This document shows, piece by piece, positions 1-7,813 of a DNA stretch of 64,000 nt; position 1 is the stretch's first letter; each line of letters begins with the position of its first letter. A program made the position numbers and the translations under genes. The notes below the pieces were generated by a model. That model was not told where the DNA came from. It made no database searches and was given only the letters and a program-made list of their open reading frames with translations. Location of the stretch: positions 6,634,001 to 6,698,000 of the forward strand of contig NZ_CP064703.1 in the NCBI RefSeq assembly GCF_023101085.1, written 5' to 3'. Source of the DNA: Bradyrhizobium sp. 170 (GTDB lineage: Bacteria > Pseudomonadota > Alphaproteobacteria > Rhizobiales > Xanthobacteraceae).

Positions 1-427
1 CGCTATTCGGGATTGCAGCAGTTTTGGTACTTATAAATCCCTTGTAGGTAATGAGTGCAGGAGATCCATCCGGCAGGTTGATCTTTTCTATTCTATAGTT
101 GATCGCGAAGCCTTTTGGAGTTTGGCGACTCAAGACGCGCAAAGTCACCTTCGATTGACACGGCTCATCTGTGGACTCAAAATAAGATCCCTTGTCGAAG
201 GGCCTTGCAGCGAGTACTTCGCCCGACTTGCACGAATATTCCTTCGTAAGAGCGCCGTTCTCGTCTGTATCACCGAGCACGGCTGGCGACGGGCCGGATT
301 TGTAGACGACCCGGCTCCGAATGCCCTTATTGCTTTCGTTTAGAACCGTGACAGTCAACGTATCCGCAAAGCTGGGGGTTAAGCCGCACGTCATTCCAAA
401 AATAATCATCGCGAGATGTTTAGTCAT
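1..427 (-). CDS. Small exported protein, function unknown (3' end beyond window)
   Basis: The frame starts with ATG at 427 and stays open to base 1, so about 142 residues are visible and the C-terminus is missing. The N-terminus (MTKHLAMIIFGMTCGLTPSFA, then DT) is a clear Sec signal peptide: Lys/His, a hydrophobic core, then a Ser-Phe-Ala cleavage site. The mature part is polar and beta-rich, with a Cys in YSCKSG and another in EPCQSK that could pair in the periplasm. The start overlaps the last 8 bases of the upstream membrane-protein gene, so the two are probably translationally coupled. Base composition is nearer 50% GC than the neighbours, which hints at transfer. I do not recognise a family. 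The exported location is well supported; the function is not. Confidence 0.7.
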   Translation of the reverse strand, partial: MTKHLAMIIFGMTCGLTPSFADTLTVTVLNESNKGIRSRVVYKSGPSPAVLGDTDENGALTKEYSCKSGEVLAARPFDKGSYFESTDEPCQSKVTLRVLSRQTPKGFAINYRIEKINLPDGSPALITYKGFISTKTAAIPNS

Positions 428-977
428 AGCGAACCACCGGTTTTCTTCTCGCCGCGATAACCCATATTACTAGCAATGCAACAATCCAGAAAATGGCCAA
501 AGCGGCCAGAATCTGAATGTGATATTCGACGATAATAGTTTCGATACTTGGCTTGATGGCGTAAACGGTCTGGTCCGGCGATGACAGTCGCAAGCTCGGC
601 TCTTTAGAGCCAGTATAGTCAGCCGATATTTCTATCTGCCACCCGGGTTGGAATTCTGGGAACGTGAAGGCGAAAGTCCGGCCCGCGACCTGATATGGCT
701 GGTCCCCTTCTGAGGCTGGCTGAACCGGTATAACAGCGCCTGTCGTGATAACGCCATCTGATGGAGCGGTCAGGATCAATTGCAACTGCTTGAAGGTTTT
801 ATCACGCGTTATGTTCTTGAAGGTAAGATATATGGTTTGACTGTCTTTGGTGGCGATCCGTTGAACGCTGTATTTTACTATAGGGGTGCTCAGCAACCGA
901 TCAGCCAGATGCGTCGCGGCCCAAGTCAGGCCAGCCACCACAATCGTCACAATGTAGGGAGCCTTGTCGCTGAGCAT
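420..977 (-). CDS. Membrane protein of unknown function, two TM segments
   Basis: A 185-residue protein with one hydrophobic segment at about residues 7-23, a soluble central domain of about 130 residues, and a second hydrophobic segment at about 155-175 followed by a basic tail (AARRKP). The soluble part (YLTFKNITRDKTFKQL and similar) reads like a beta-sandwich, and with this topology it would face the periplasm. A weak Shine-Dalgarno (GGAAAG) precedes the ATG. It overlaps the downstream secreted-protein gene by 8 bases, which suggests a two-gene cassette. GC is lower than in the Mla operon behind it. I do not recognise the family and assign no function. Confidence 0.7.
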   Translation of the reverse strand: MLSDKAPYIVTIVVAGLTWAATHLADRLLSTPIVKYSVQRIATKDSQTIYLTFKNITRDKTFKQLQLILTAPSDGVITTGAVIPVQPASEGDQPYQVAGRTFAFTFPEFQPGWQIEISADYTGSKEPSLRLSSPDQTVYAIKPSIETIIVEYHIQILAALAIFWIVALLVIWVIAARRKPVVRYD

Positions 978-1094
978 TTTTGCTTTCCGTGCCGCTTCCT
1001 ATGGAACGTTCGAAATCCCAGACCATTTTGGTCTCCGGCACCTTGCCATCCTTGTTTAGGTATATTCTTCGTTCAGCGCGATGCCGCCCCACCC

Positions 1095-1994
1095 CTACTG
1101 CCGCTTCTGTCCGCTCGGCGCCGGCCTAGCCGCGTTCGCCGCGGGCGCCGGTCTGGGTGGTGCCGCCTCCGCCGCCGGCGCGGAGTTGTTGCTTCCGCCG
1201 AAGATCACCCGGGTCGGGTTGCGGTCGAAATTGTTCACGGCGCGGCTGATGTCGGAAAGGGTGCGGCGGCCGTCGGCCATCAGCGCGCCGGACCGCTTGT
1301 CGAAATCCTCGGCGAGTTCGCGGATCGACTTCACCATTAAATTCAATTCGCCGCCGGCGGCGCCGCCCGCGACGGTGTTCAGCCCGAGCATCAGACTGTC
1401 GGCCTTGCCCATCACGCCATCGACCCGAAGCATGACGTTGTCGATCTTCTCGGAGTTGCGCGCGAGTGCGGCCGTGAAGGTTTCGAGATTCCGCAGCGAG
1501 TTCTTCACGGATTCCTGGTTGTCGGCAACGATCCGGTTGACGTTCTGCAGCGTGGCGCGGATGGACTCCGTCACGTCCTGCAGCGCGCTCGGATCGGCTG
1601 TCAGCATCGGAACGCCGTCCTCGTCGAGCGGCACGGCAGCCGCGTTTTCCTCGCCGCCCTTCAGCGAGATCGCCGCGACGCCGGTCAGTCCCTGGAATTC
1701 GAGGCCGACGAGCGTGTCCTTGCGGATCGGGGCGTTGTTCTCAACCATCGCCAGTGCGACCACCCGCCGCGGGTTGTCGAGCTTGACCGACACAACCTCC
1801 CCTATCCGGATACCGTTAAAGTTGACACTACCACCGTTGCGCAGGCCGGACGCCGGGCCTTCGAACACGATGCGGATCGGACTGCGCTGCTTGGTGGTAT
1901 GCAGGCTCTGAAACCACAGCACGAAGCCGAACGCGGCGGCGATCACCGCCAGCGTGAAGGCCCCGATCAGGACGTAATTCGCCCGCGTTTCCAT
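1095..1994 (-). CDS. MCE/MlaD-type lipid transporter substrate-binding protein
   Basis: A 299-residue protein with an N-terminal anchor (about residues 7-28, YVLIGAFTLAVIAAAFGFVL), an MCE domain at about 38-120 (GPASGLRNGGSVNFNGIRIG, then GLTGVAAISL), a long helical region at about 140-260, and a Pro/Ala-rich tail ending in GQKRQ. MCE proteins of this type form periplasmic rings that carry phospholipids between the inner membrane and the outer leaflet machinery. It is the third gene of a same-strand set with an ATPase and a STAS-permease, the MlaFED/Ttg2 arrangement. A dispersed repeat lies between it and the ATPase. No PqiC/DUF330-type auxiliary lipoprotein follows before the next gene. Family confidence is high; lipid direction and specificity cannot be read from the sequence. 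Confidence 0.9.
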   Translation of the reverse strand: METRANYVLIGAFTLAVIAAAFGFVLWFQSLHTTKQRSPIRIVFEGPASGLRNGGSVNFNGIRIGEVVSVKLDNPRRVVALAMVENNAPIRKDTLVGLEFQGLTGVAAISLKGGEENAAAVPLDEDGVPMLTADPSALQDVTESIRATLQNVNRIVADNQESVKNSLRNLETFTAALARNSEKIDNVMLRVDGVMGKADSLMLGLNTVAGGAAGGELNLMVKSIRELAEDFDKRSGALMADGRRTLSDISRAVNNFDRNPTRVIFGGSNNSAPAAEAAPPRPAPAANAARPAPSGQKRQ

Positions 1995-2060
1995 AACTCA
2001 AGGTACTCCGGAACCTGGGTCTGTTCAGCTTCGCCGATCAGACCTGTCATTTATCGCTTG

Positions 2061-2112
2061 TTTGAGCATGATCTCATCAAAAACCGGTGCCCGCTTCGTG
2101 ATCGTGCTCTAG
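2061..2112. repeat. Dispersed palindromic repeat, copy 1 (GAGCATG family)
   Basis: An imperfect palindrome runs from TTTGAGCATGATC to GATCGTGCTCTAG around a core AAAACCGG. Related copies lie at 33161-33214 and, more diverged, at 30141-30219 and 53646-53696. It sits inside the Mla-type operon between the ATPase and MCE genes, and its terminal CTAG supplies the TAG stop codon of the ATPase gene on the minus strand. Confidence 0.75.
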
Positions 2113-2879
2113 CCTATGACCGCGCGAGCGCGCTTGCCGTGAAAATATTGCCTCAGCCAGGGATGCAGCGAGGCCTGCATGTCGGCAATCGATCCTGCTG
2201 CAATGATCTTACCGTTCCCTAAAACCGCGATGCGGTCGCAGGCCGTATAAAGGCTGTCGAGATCATGGGTTACCATGAAAACCGTCAGGCCCAAAGTACG
2301 CTGCAGGGTGCGCACCAGCTCGTCAAAATCCCCGGCGCCGATCGGATCGAGGCCGGAAGTGGGCTCGTCCAGGAACACCAGTTCGGGATCGAGCGCGAGC
2401 GCGCGCGCCAGCGCCACGCGCTTGATCATGCCGCCGGAGAGTTCGGACGGATAGCGGTCGGCGACCTCGGGCCGCAGGCCGACCATGCCGAGCTTGGCCA
2501 CCATGATCTCGTCGAGCAGCCGCTGCGAGACCTTGAGATATTCGCGCACCGGAAACTGGATGTTCTGCCGCACCGTGAGCGAGGAGAACAGCGCGCCTTG
2601 CTGAAACAGGATGCCCCAGCGGCGCTCGACGCCGCGGCGCTCCGCTGCACTCGCTGCATCAAGGTCGACGCCGAACACTTCGATACGTCCGGCGACCTTC
2701 GGCACCAGGCCAATAATGGTCCGCGTCAGCACCGATTTTCCGGCGCCCGAGGGACCGACAAATCCCAAAATCTCGCCGCGCTTGACGTCGAGGTTGAGCC
2801 CGTCGAGCACGCGCGTCTTGCCGAACTGCACGGTGATGTCGCGAACCCGGATGATGGCGTCGGAAATTTCGCCCGCCAT
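2109..2879 (-). CDS. ABC transporter ATPase, MlaF/Ttg2A type
   Basis: A 256-residue cytoplasmic ATPase that drives MCE-linked phospholipid transport. Walker A is GPSGAGKS (about residue 39), the signature is LSGGMIKRVALARAL, and Walker B plus D-loop is LVFLDEPTSGLDP. The LSGGM signature is usual in MlaF rather than LSGGQ. The ATG at 2879 is chosen because it lies 2 bases after the permease stop and begins the conserved domain; the frame is open further upstream but that part overlaps the permease gene. The TAG stop lies within a dispersed repeat, so the last residues (HGKRARAVIG) may have been set by that insertion. It works with the permease before it and the MCE protein after it. Confidence 0.93.
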   Translation of the reverse strand: MAGEISDAIIRVRDITVQFGKTRVLDGLNLDVKRGEILGFVGPSGAGKSVLTRTIIGLVPKVAGRIEVFGVDLDAASAAERRGVERRWGILFQQGALFSSLTVRQNIQFPVREYLKVSQRLLDEIMVAKLGMVGLRPEVADRYPSELSGGMIKRVALARALALDPELVFLDEPTSGLDPIGAGDFDELVRTLQRTLGLTVFMVTHDLDSLYTACDRIAVLGNGKIIAAGSIADMQASLHPWLRQYFHGKRARAVIG

Positions 2880-2881
2880 GG

Positions 2882-4024
2882 TCACATTCCGATCGATGCG
2901 AAGAAGATGGCGAACACGCCGTCCATCACGATCACGAAGAAGATTCCCTTCACCACCGAGGATGTCGTGTGCTGGCCGAGCGACTCGGCGCTGCCCTGCA
3001 CGGCCAGTCCCTCGACACAGGCGACGATGCCGATAACGGCCGCCATCACCGGCGCCTTGATGATGCCGACGATGAAGTGGTCGATCGAGATGGCGTCGCG
3101 CAGCCGCAGCAGGAACGCTTCGGGCTCGACGCCGCCGTAAAGCCACGCCACCAGCCCGCCGCCGTAAAGGGCTGCCATCGCGCCCAGAAACGCCAGGATC
3201 GGCAGCGCCAGCACCAGCGCCAGCATCCGCGGCAGGATCAGGACCTCGATCGGGTCAAAACCCATGGTGCGCAGCGCGTCGATCTCCTCGCGCATCTTCA
3301 TCGAGCCGAGTTCGGCGGTGTAGGCCGAGCCCGAGCGCCCCGCCACCATGATCGCCACCAGCAGCACGCCGATTTCGCGGAGCACCAGCACGCCCAGCAT
3401 GTCGACCACGAAGATGTCGGCGCCGAATTTGCGGAAATGGAAAATGCCCTGCTGCGAGATGATGCAGCCGATCAGGAATGTGATCAGCACCACGATCGGC
3501 ACCGCGCGCCAGCACACCTGCTCTAGATGATGGACAGTCGAGGTCAGGCGGAAGCCGCGCGGGCGAATGAGGACATGGCCGGCTGCGGCGAGCACCGCGC
3601 CCAGCATCTCGATCAGCCCGATCAAGGTGCCGCCGACGCCGGCCACGCTGCGGCCGATCTGCTCCAGCATGCCCGTGATCGTCACCCTGTCGGTTTCGAC
3701 GATCGGCTCGGCCTTCACGCGGCGCACCTCGTCGACCAGGCTCGCATAATTGGCCGAGAGCCCGGCGATCTGGGTCTCGACGCCGCCCTTGGTCAGGCTT
3801 CGCCGCAGCCGTTCGATCAGCCATGCGCCGAACGTGTCGAGTTTTGACACCTGCGAGACATCGATGAAGATGTTGGGCCGGGTGCCGCCGAGCTTCTCGG
3901 CCTCAGTGACCATTCGTTCCAGCATCGGCGCAAAGCGGGCCGTCCACGAGCCGGTCGCGCACAGCGCCAGCGCGTTGCCCCTGGCTATCCGCTCCAATGT
4001 CGGGTTGCCGCTCACGATTCCCAC
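2882..4024 (-). CDS. STAS domain-MlaE permease fusion, phospholipid ABC transporter
   Basis: A 380-residue protein with an N-terminal STAS/MlaB-like domain (about residues 1-110, with FIDVSQVSKLDTFGAWL) fused to a MlaE-type permease (about 130-380, with five or so TM segments). The permease region carries the family core GRSGSAYTAELGSMKMREE. In Escherichia coli MlaB and MlaE are separate proteins; the fusion is known in alphaproteobacteria and keeps the regulatory STAS domain with the channel. It is the first gene of the set and ends 2 bases before the ATPase start. The ATG at 4024 precedes a conserved STAS start. The epimerase gene begins divergently at about 4160, leaving a shared upstream region of 135 bases. 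Confidence 0.92.
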   Translation of the reverse strand: MGIVSGNPTLERIARGNALALCATGSWTARFAPMLERMVTEAEKLGGTRPNIFIDVSQVSKLDTFGAWLIERLRRSLTKGGVETQIAGLSANYASLVDEVRRVKAEPIVETDRVTITGMLEQIGRSVAGVGGTLIGLIEMLGAVLAAAGHVLIRPRGFRLTSTVHHLEQVCWRAVPIVVLITFLIGCIISQQGIFHFRKFGADIFVVDMLGVLVLREIGVLLVAIMVAGRSGSAYTAELGSMKMREEIDALRTMGFDPIEVLILPRMLALVLALPILAFLGAMAALYGGGLVAWLYGGVEPEAFLLRLRDAISIDHFIVGIIKAPVMAAVIGIVACVEGLAVQGSAESLGQHTTSSVVKGIFFVIVMDGVFAIFFASIGM

Positions 4025-4159
4025 CCCTTAAGGCCGGTACGCTACCGATGCAAAACGCCTGGGTTCCGCACGCCGTATTGCCTTGTCGAATCTGCCCCTA
4101 ACCAGCCATAGTTGGTAGCGGCGGGCAAGCTTGCGGTTCAGAAAATTGCAGATTTTAAA

Positions 4160-5155
4160 ATGACTTCCAGCCTATCTCGAAAGCTTGCCGTCAGCATCGA
4201 ACGCTGGCCGATCGCGGGCGCTTTCACCATCAGCCGGGGCGCCAAGACCGAGGCCGTCACGGTTGTCGCCACCGTCAGCCATGACGGCGAGAGCGGCCGC
4301 GGCGAGTGCGTACCCTACCCCCGTTATGGCGAGACCCCGGAAGCAACACTTGAAGCCCTTAACGCGATGCAGGAACCGCTTGCCAGCGGACTGGACCGAA
4401 CAGCCCTGCAGGCGGCGATGCCCGCGGGCGCCGCCCGGAACGCGCTCGATTGCGCGCTGTTGGACCTCGAAGCCAAAATCAGCGGTCAGCGGGTCTGGAC
4501 CCTGCTCGGCCGTCCCGCGCCACGCCCCTGCACCACCGCCTACACGATCTCGCTCGGCACGCCGGAAGCCATGGCGTCAGCCACCGCGAAGGCCGCGCAC
4601 CGGCCGCTCTTGAAGATCAAGCTCGGCGGCGACGACGATGACGCGCGGATATCGGCGGTACGCAAGGCGGCCCCGGAATCCGAATTGATCGTGGATGCCA
4701 ACGAGGCCTGGACGCCGGACAATCTCGAATACAATTTGGCCGCCTGCGCCAACGCCGGCGTGACGCTGGTCGAGCAGCCGCTGCCGGCCGGGCGGGATGG
4801 GGCGCTGGCGCGTATCAAGCGCCCGATCGCGGTCTGCGCCGACGAAAGCGTGCATGACCGCACCTCGCTCGAAGGCCTTCGCGCGCGCTACGACGCCGTC
4901 AATATCAAGCTCGACAAGACCGGCGGGCTGACGGAGGCGCTCGCCATGGCCGATGCCGCACAAGCGCTCGGCTTTGAAATCATGATCGGCTGCATGGTCG
5001 CGTCCTCGCTGGCGATGGCGCCGGCCATGCTGCTGGCGCAACAGGCCCGATTCGTCGATCTCGACGGTCCGCTGTTGCTGGCGCGCGATCGCGATGGCGG
5101 GCTGCGCTACGATGGCAGCCTGGTCTATCCGCCGGAAGCCGCCTTGTGGGGCTGA
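4160..5155 (+). CDS. L-Ala-D/L-Glu-type dipeptide epimerase, enolase superfamily
   Basis: A 331-residue member of the muconate-lactonizing subgroup of the enolase superfamily. These enzymes epimerise dipeptides such as L-Ala-D-Glu from recycled peptidoglycan in the cytoplasm. Visible features are the KIKLGG motif (catalytic Lys-x-Lys), the metal-ligand series VDANEAW, then EQPLPAGRDG and CADES, and NIKLDKTGGLTEAL carrying the opposite-face Lys. The ATG at 4160 is preferred over a TTG 48 bases upstream because conserved sequence begins just after it; no strong Shine-Dalgarno decides the matter. Its last 31 bases overlap the tail of the convergent MFS gene. Substrate specificity within the subgroup is inference. 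Confidence 0.85.
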   Translation: MTSSLSRKLAVSIERWPIAGAFTISRGAKTEAVTVVATVSHDGESGRGECVPYPRYGETPEATLEALNAMQEPLASGLDRTALQAAMPAGAARNALDCALLDLEAKISGQRVWTLLGRPAPRPCTTAYTISLGTPEAMASATAKAAHRPLLKIKLGGDDDDARISAVRKAAPESELIVDANEAWTPDNLEYNLAACANAGVTLVEQPLPAGRDGALARIKRPIAVCADESVHDRTSLEGLRARYDAVNIKLDKTGGLTEALAMADAAQALGFEIMIGCMVASSLAMAPAMLLAQQARFVDLDGPLLLARDRDGGLRYDGSLVYPPEAALWG

Positions 5156-6324
5156 TGCGAGAGCCGGTCCCGCGCCAGCCAGACCACCAGTCCGCCCAGG
5201 GCGGCCATGACAGCCATCACGTAATAGATGCCCTGGCCCCAGGTCTCGTAGATCGTGCCTGACGCGATCGACGCGAGGCCGGCGACGATGCCGCCGCAGG
5301 CGGTCAGATAGCCCTGCGCGCGCGCCATCACATGGCCGGGCACGTGCTGCAGCATCAACCCCATGATACCGACCTGCGTCAGCCCGAAGCTCAGCGCATG
5401 CGCGAGCTGGACGATCGCGAGAACAGCCAGCGGCGGGTCCTGCGCCGTTATCGCCCAGCGCGCGGCTGCACTCAGGGCCGCGATCATCACCAGCATCGAC
5501 GGCTGCAGGGTGAATCGCGGCGATAGCGCAAACAGCACGATCTCGGCAATCACGCCCAGGACCCACAGCGTTGCGATCGTCAGCCCGTCATATCCCGCTT
5601 GTTGCCAGGCAATCGACGCGAAAATGTAATAGGCGGCATGGCTGCCCTGGATCAGCGCCGACGCCACGATAACAGCGATAAAGCCGCCGTCGCGCAGCAA
5701 CGCGCTGGCGCTGCCGGTGCCCGGGCGGACCGTCCTGGTGTCGTCCAGCGGCTGCAGCGCGAGGCTCGCCAGCGCCCCGAGCGCGGCGGAACCTGCGATG
5801 ATCCAGATCAAGTTTCGGGCGGCGATGAGGTCGAGCAGCACCCCGCAGACCAGCGCGCCGAGGACGAAGGCGGCTGAGCCCCACAGCCGCAACGGTCCGT
5901 AGTTGAGGCCATAGCGCTTCACTCCCCGCAACGCATAGGCATCCGTCAGCGGCACCATGGGCGTCCACAGGCAGCAGGTCAGGGCGTAGATCAGGAACAC
6001 CAGCACCGGCAGATGCTGGGTGCCCAGGATGAAAAAGCCCAGGGCGGTGGCAAAGGCGGTCACGATGATGGCCCCGCGCAAGGCCTGACGCCGTTCCGCA
6101 AAGCCCGTCACCAGCGGTAGCACCGTAAATCGGGTCACCGGGGGCACGGCCGTGATCAGCCCTATCCAAAACGCGTCAATCCCGACCGCCTTCAACCAGA
6201 CCGTGAAAAACGGCAGGTGGGTGCCGGTCATGCCGAACAGCGTGCCGTAGAACAGCGCCACCCGCGTCGCGAAACGCCTGGATGCACCTTGAGAAGCTGT
6301 GGGGATTTGTGATTCGCTCTGCAT
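5125..6324 (-). CDS. MFS transporter, MFS_1-like (phenylpropionate permease type)
   Basis: A 399-residue inner-membrane carrier with about 12 hydrophobic segments. YGPLRLWGSAAFVLG is the family motif around TM5, and the RRQALRGA loop follows TM2. The group includes HcaT (3-phenylpropionate) and LacY-like nucleoside porters, so the substrate here is unknown. The ATG at 6324 is chosen because upstream frame sequence is low in hydrophobic content and would overlap the divergent promoter. Only 76 bases separate it from the divergent coiled-coil gene, so a two-way promoter is likely. The C-terminus overlaps the epimerase gene by 31 bases tail to tail. Confidence 0.85.
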   Translation of the reverse strand: MQSESQIPTASQGASRRFATRVALFYGTLFGMTGTHLPFFTVWLKAVGIDAFWIGLITAVPPVTRFTVLPLVTGFAERRQALRGAIIVTAFATALGFFILGTQHLPVLVFLIYALTCCLWTPMVPLTDAYALRGVKRYGLNYGPLRLWGSAAFVLGALVCGVLLDLIAARNLIWIIAGSAALGALASLALQPLDDTRTVRPGTGSASALLRDGGFIAVIVASALIQGSHAAYYIFASIAWQQAGYDGLTIATLWVLGVIAEIVLFALSPRFTLQPSMLVMIAALSAAARWAITAQDPPLAVLAIVQLAHALSFGLTQVGIMGLMLQHVPGHVMARAQGYLTACGGIVAGLASIASGTIYETWGQGIYYVMAVMAALGGLVVWLARDRLSHQPHKAASGG

Positions 6325-6400
6325 CAATTCAATTGCGATTCGGGCAATATCGTGTTGTTTCGTTATCGCAATGCGCGCTGATTTGCGCGAAGAGTTTGAC

Positions 6401-7648
6401 ATGGCCGACGAAGCATTTGCCCTTTCGCCGATCTCAGCACGCGCCACGCTGCCGAGGGAGGAGGATTATGCCGCGATCGCCGAAGCCTTCATGGAGACTT
6501 CGCGGGGCCGCTGGTTCCTGACCGAATACGCCAAGCGCAACCGCAATGCCGACACCCGCATGGTGCTGGACGCGGTGGCGCGGATCGAGCAAAGCCTCAC
6601 CGCCCAGCGGGAAGAGACCCTTGAGCGGGAGGCAAGCCTCCAGCGGGAGGAAGGCCTTTCGGCGCAGCAGGCCGCGGAGGCCGTCGCCGCGGCGGCCGCG
6701 GCGCAAGAACGCCTGACCGAGGCGCTCGCCGCCATCCGCAGTTCGGTCGAGGCAGCCGAGGAATCGGCGGTGGAAGCGCTCGACAGCCTCGCGCTGGAAC
6801 AGCGGCTGGCGCCGGTCCGCAAGGGCGCGCGGGTGCTGCGGGAAATCGCCTGGCGGCTGCGGGAAATCGGCAATGACGGGCGGATCTGCGACCTGATCGA
6901 TTCGCAGGTCACCGTCATCGAAAAGGGCACCGACCAGTTCTCCTCCGAGGAGGCGAGAGCGGCGCTGCGTGCGGCCTTTGCCGCCCTGCAGGGCCGGCTT
7001 GTGGAATTCGGCGACGACGACCGCTCCTCACTGGTTGCCGAGACCGAAGCGACGGCGCCCTTCCCGGCCGCACCGGAAATGGCCCCGGCGGCACAGCGAT
7101 CTGCCGAGACACCATCCGCTTCGCTGGCCACGCCCGCCGAGGCCGCGCTTGCGGCGGTGGAAGCCATGCTGACGCAACCGGAAGCGCCGCCGGCCGCCGA
7201 GGTCGCCGCTGTCGAGGAAGCCGCTGTCCAGGAAATCGCGGTCCAAGAAGCCGTTGTCCAGAACGCCGACGCCGAGGACGAGGCGGTCCTCGACATGATC
7301 GCGATGGAGATGGGCGCGCCTGATCCGATCAACGACAACGAGATCGCCGAAGCGGCAGCCGAGCAAGCCCGTCTGGCGGAGCCTGCGCCGACCGCTCCCG
7401 TGATCGTCGCAAAAGCGCCCGAACCGGTCACCGCGCCGGCGCCGCCGCCGGTTCAACAGGTGGTTCAACCACCCCCGCCGCCCGCCGCGGCGCCTGTGCC
7501 ACCGGCGCCCGTGCCGGCGGTGGAAGTGTCGCTCGGCTCGACCATCATCGCGAGCGGCATGCTGCGAAGGCCGGTCACGGCGGCCAACGACCCGCTGGCG
7601 CCGATTCGGCGCATGAGCCAGGCCGAGAAGATCGCGTTCTTTTCATAA
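6401..7648 (+). CDS. Ala/Glu-rich coiled-coil protein with Pro-rich tail, function unknown
   Basis: A 415-residue protein in three parts. Residues 1-50 form a conserved-looking head (AFMETSRGRWFLTEYAKRNR). About 55-200 is a long Gln/Glu/Ala helical region likely to be coiled coil. The rest is low-complexity, Ala/Glu/Val-rich, ending in a Pro-rich stretch and a short conserved-looking tail (RRMSQAEKIAFFS). There is no signal peptide or TM segment, so it is probably cytoplasmic. The ATG at 6401 follows AAGAG. It is divergent from the MFS gene, with no obvious operon partner downstream. I recall similar uncharacterised proteins in Bradyrhizobium; no function is known to me. A scaffold role is only a guess. 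Confidence 0.75.
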   Translation: MADEAFALSPISARATLPREEDYAAIAEAFMETSRGRWFLTEYAKRNRNADTRMVLDAVARIEQSLTAQREETLEREASLQREEGLSAQQAAEAVAAAAAAQERLTEALAAIRSSVEAAEESAVEALDSLALEQRLAPVRKGARVLREIAWRLREIGNDGRICDLIDSQVTVIEKGTDQFSSEEARAALRAAFAALQGRLVEFGDDDRSSLVAETEATAPFPAAPEMAPAAQRSAETPSASLATPAEAALAAVEAMLTQPEAPPAAEVAAVEEAAVQEIAVQEAVVQNADAEDEAVLDMIAMEMGAPDPINDNEIAEAAAEQARLAEPAPTAPVIVAKAPEPVTAPAPPPVQQVVQPPPPPAAAPVPPAPVPAVEVSLGSTIIASGMLRRPVTAANDPLAPIRRMSQAEKIAFFS

Positions 7649-7813
7649 AAGGCCCCCTGCTTGTAAAGACTCTGTGTGTCGCCGCTCGAAGCTCGCAGCT
7701 TCCACGACGCGCCCGCAGCATTTTGTTGCATCTGCGAATAGTTCGCTTTCCGGTTGCTTCACGCTTCCGCCGACGTCAAGCTGGCGCGATTGTCTTCGCA
7801 AGCGGAGATCGCC

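Noticed and set aside
122..343. Plus-strand frame of 73 codons near the left edge
   Set aside because: It lies opposite the partial exported-protein gene, which has a signal peptide, and shows no Shine-Dalgarno or recognisable sequence.
901..1092. Minus-strand frame of 63 codons between the MCE gene and the membrane protein gene
   Set aside because: Its second half is another frame of the membrane-protein gene and its first half is unremarkable intergenic sequence.
2880..3146. N-terminal extension of the ABC ATPase frame
   Set aside because: It overlaps the permease gene in another frame and reads as low-complexity Arg-rich sequence; ATG 2879 fits the operon spacing.
6466..7431. 321-codon minus-strand frame opposite the coiled-coil gene
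   Set aside because: Ser/Ala-rich mirror frame of high-GC coding sequence, with no ribosome site or known motif.
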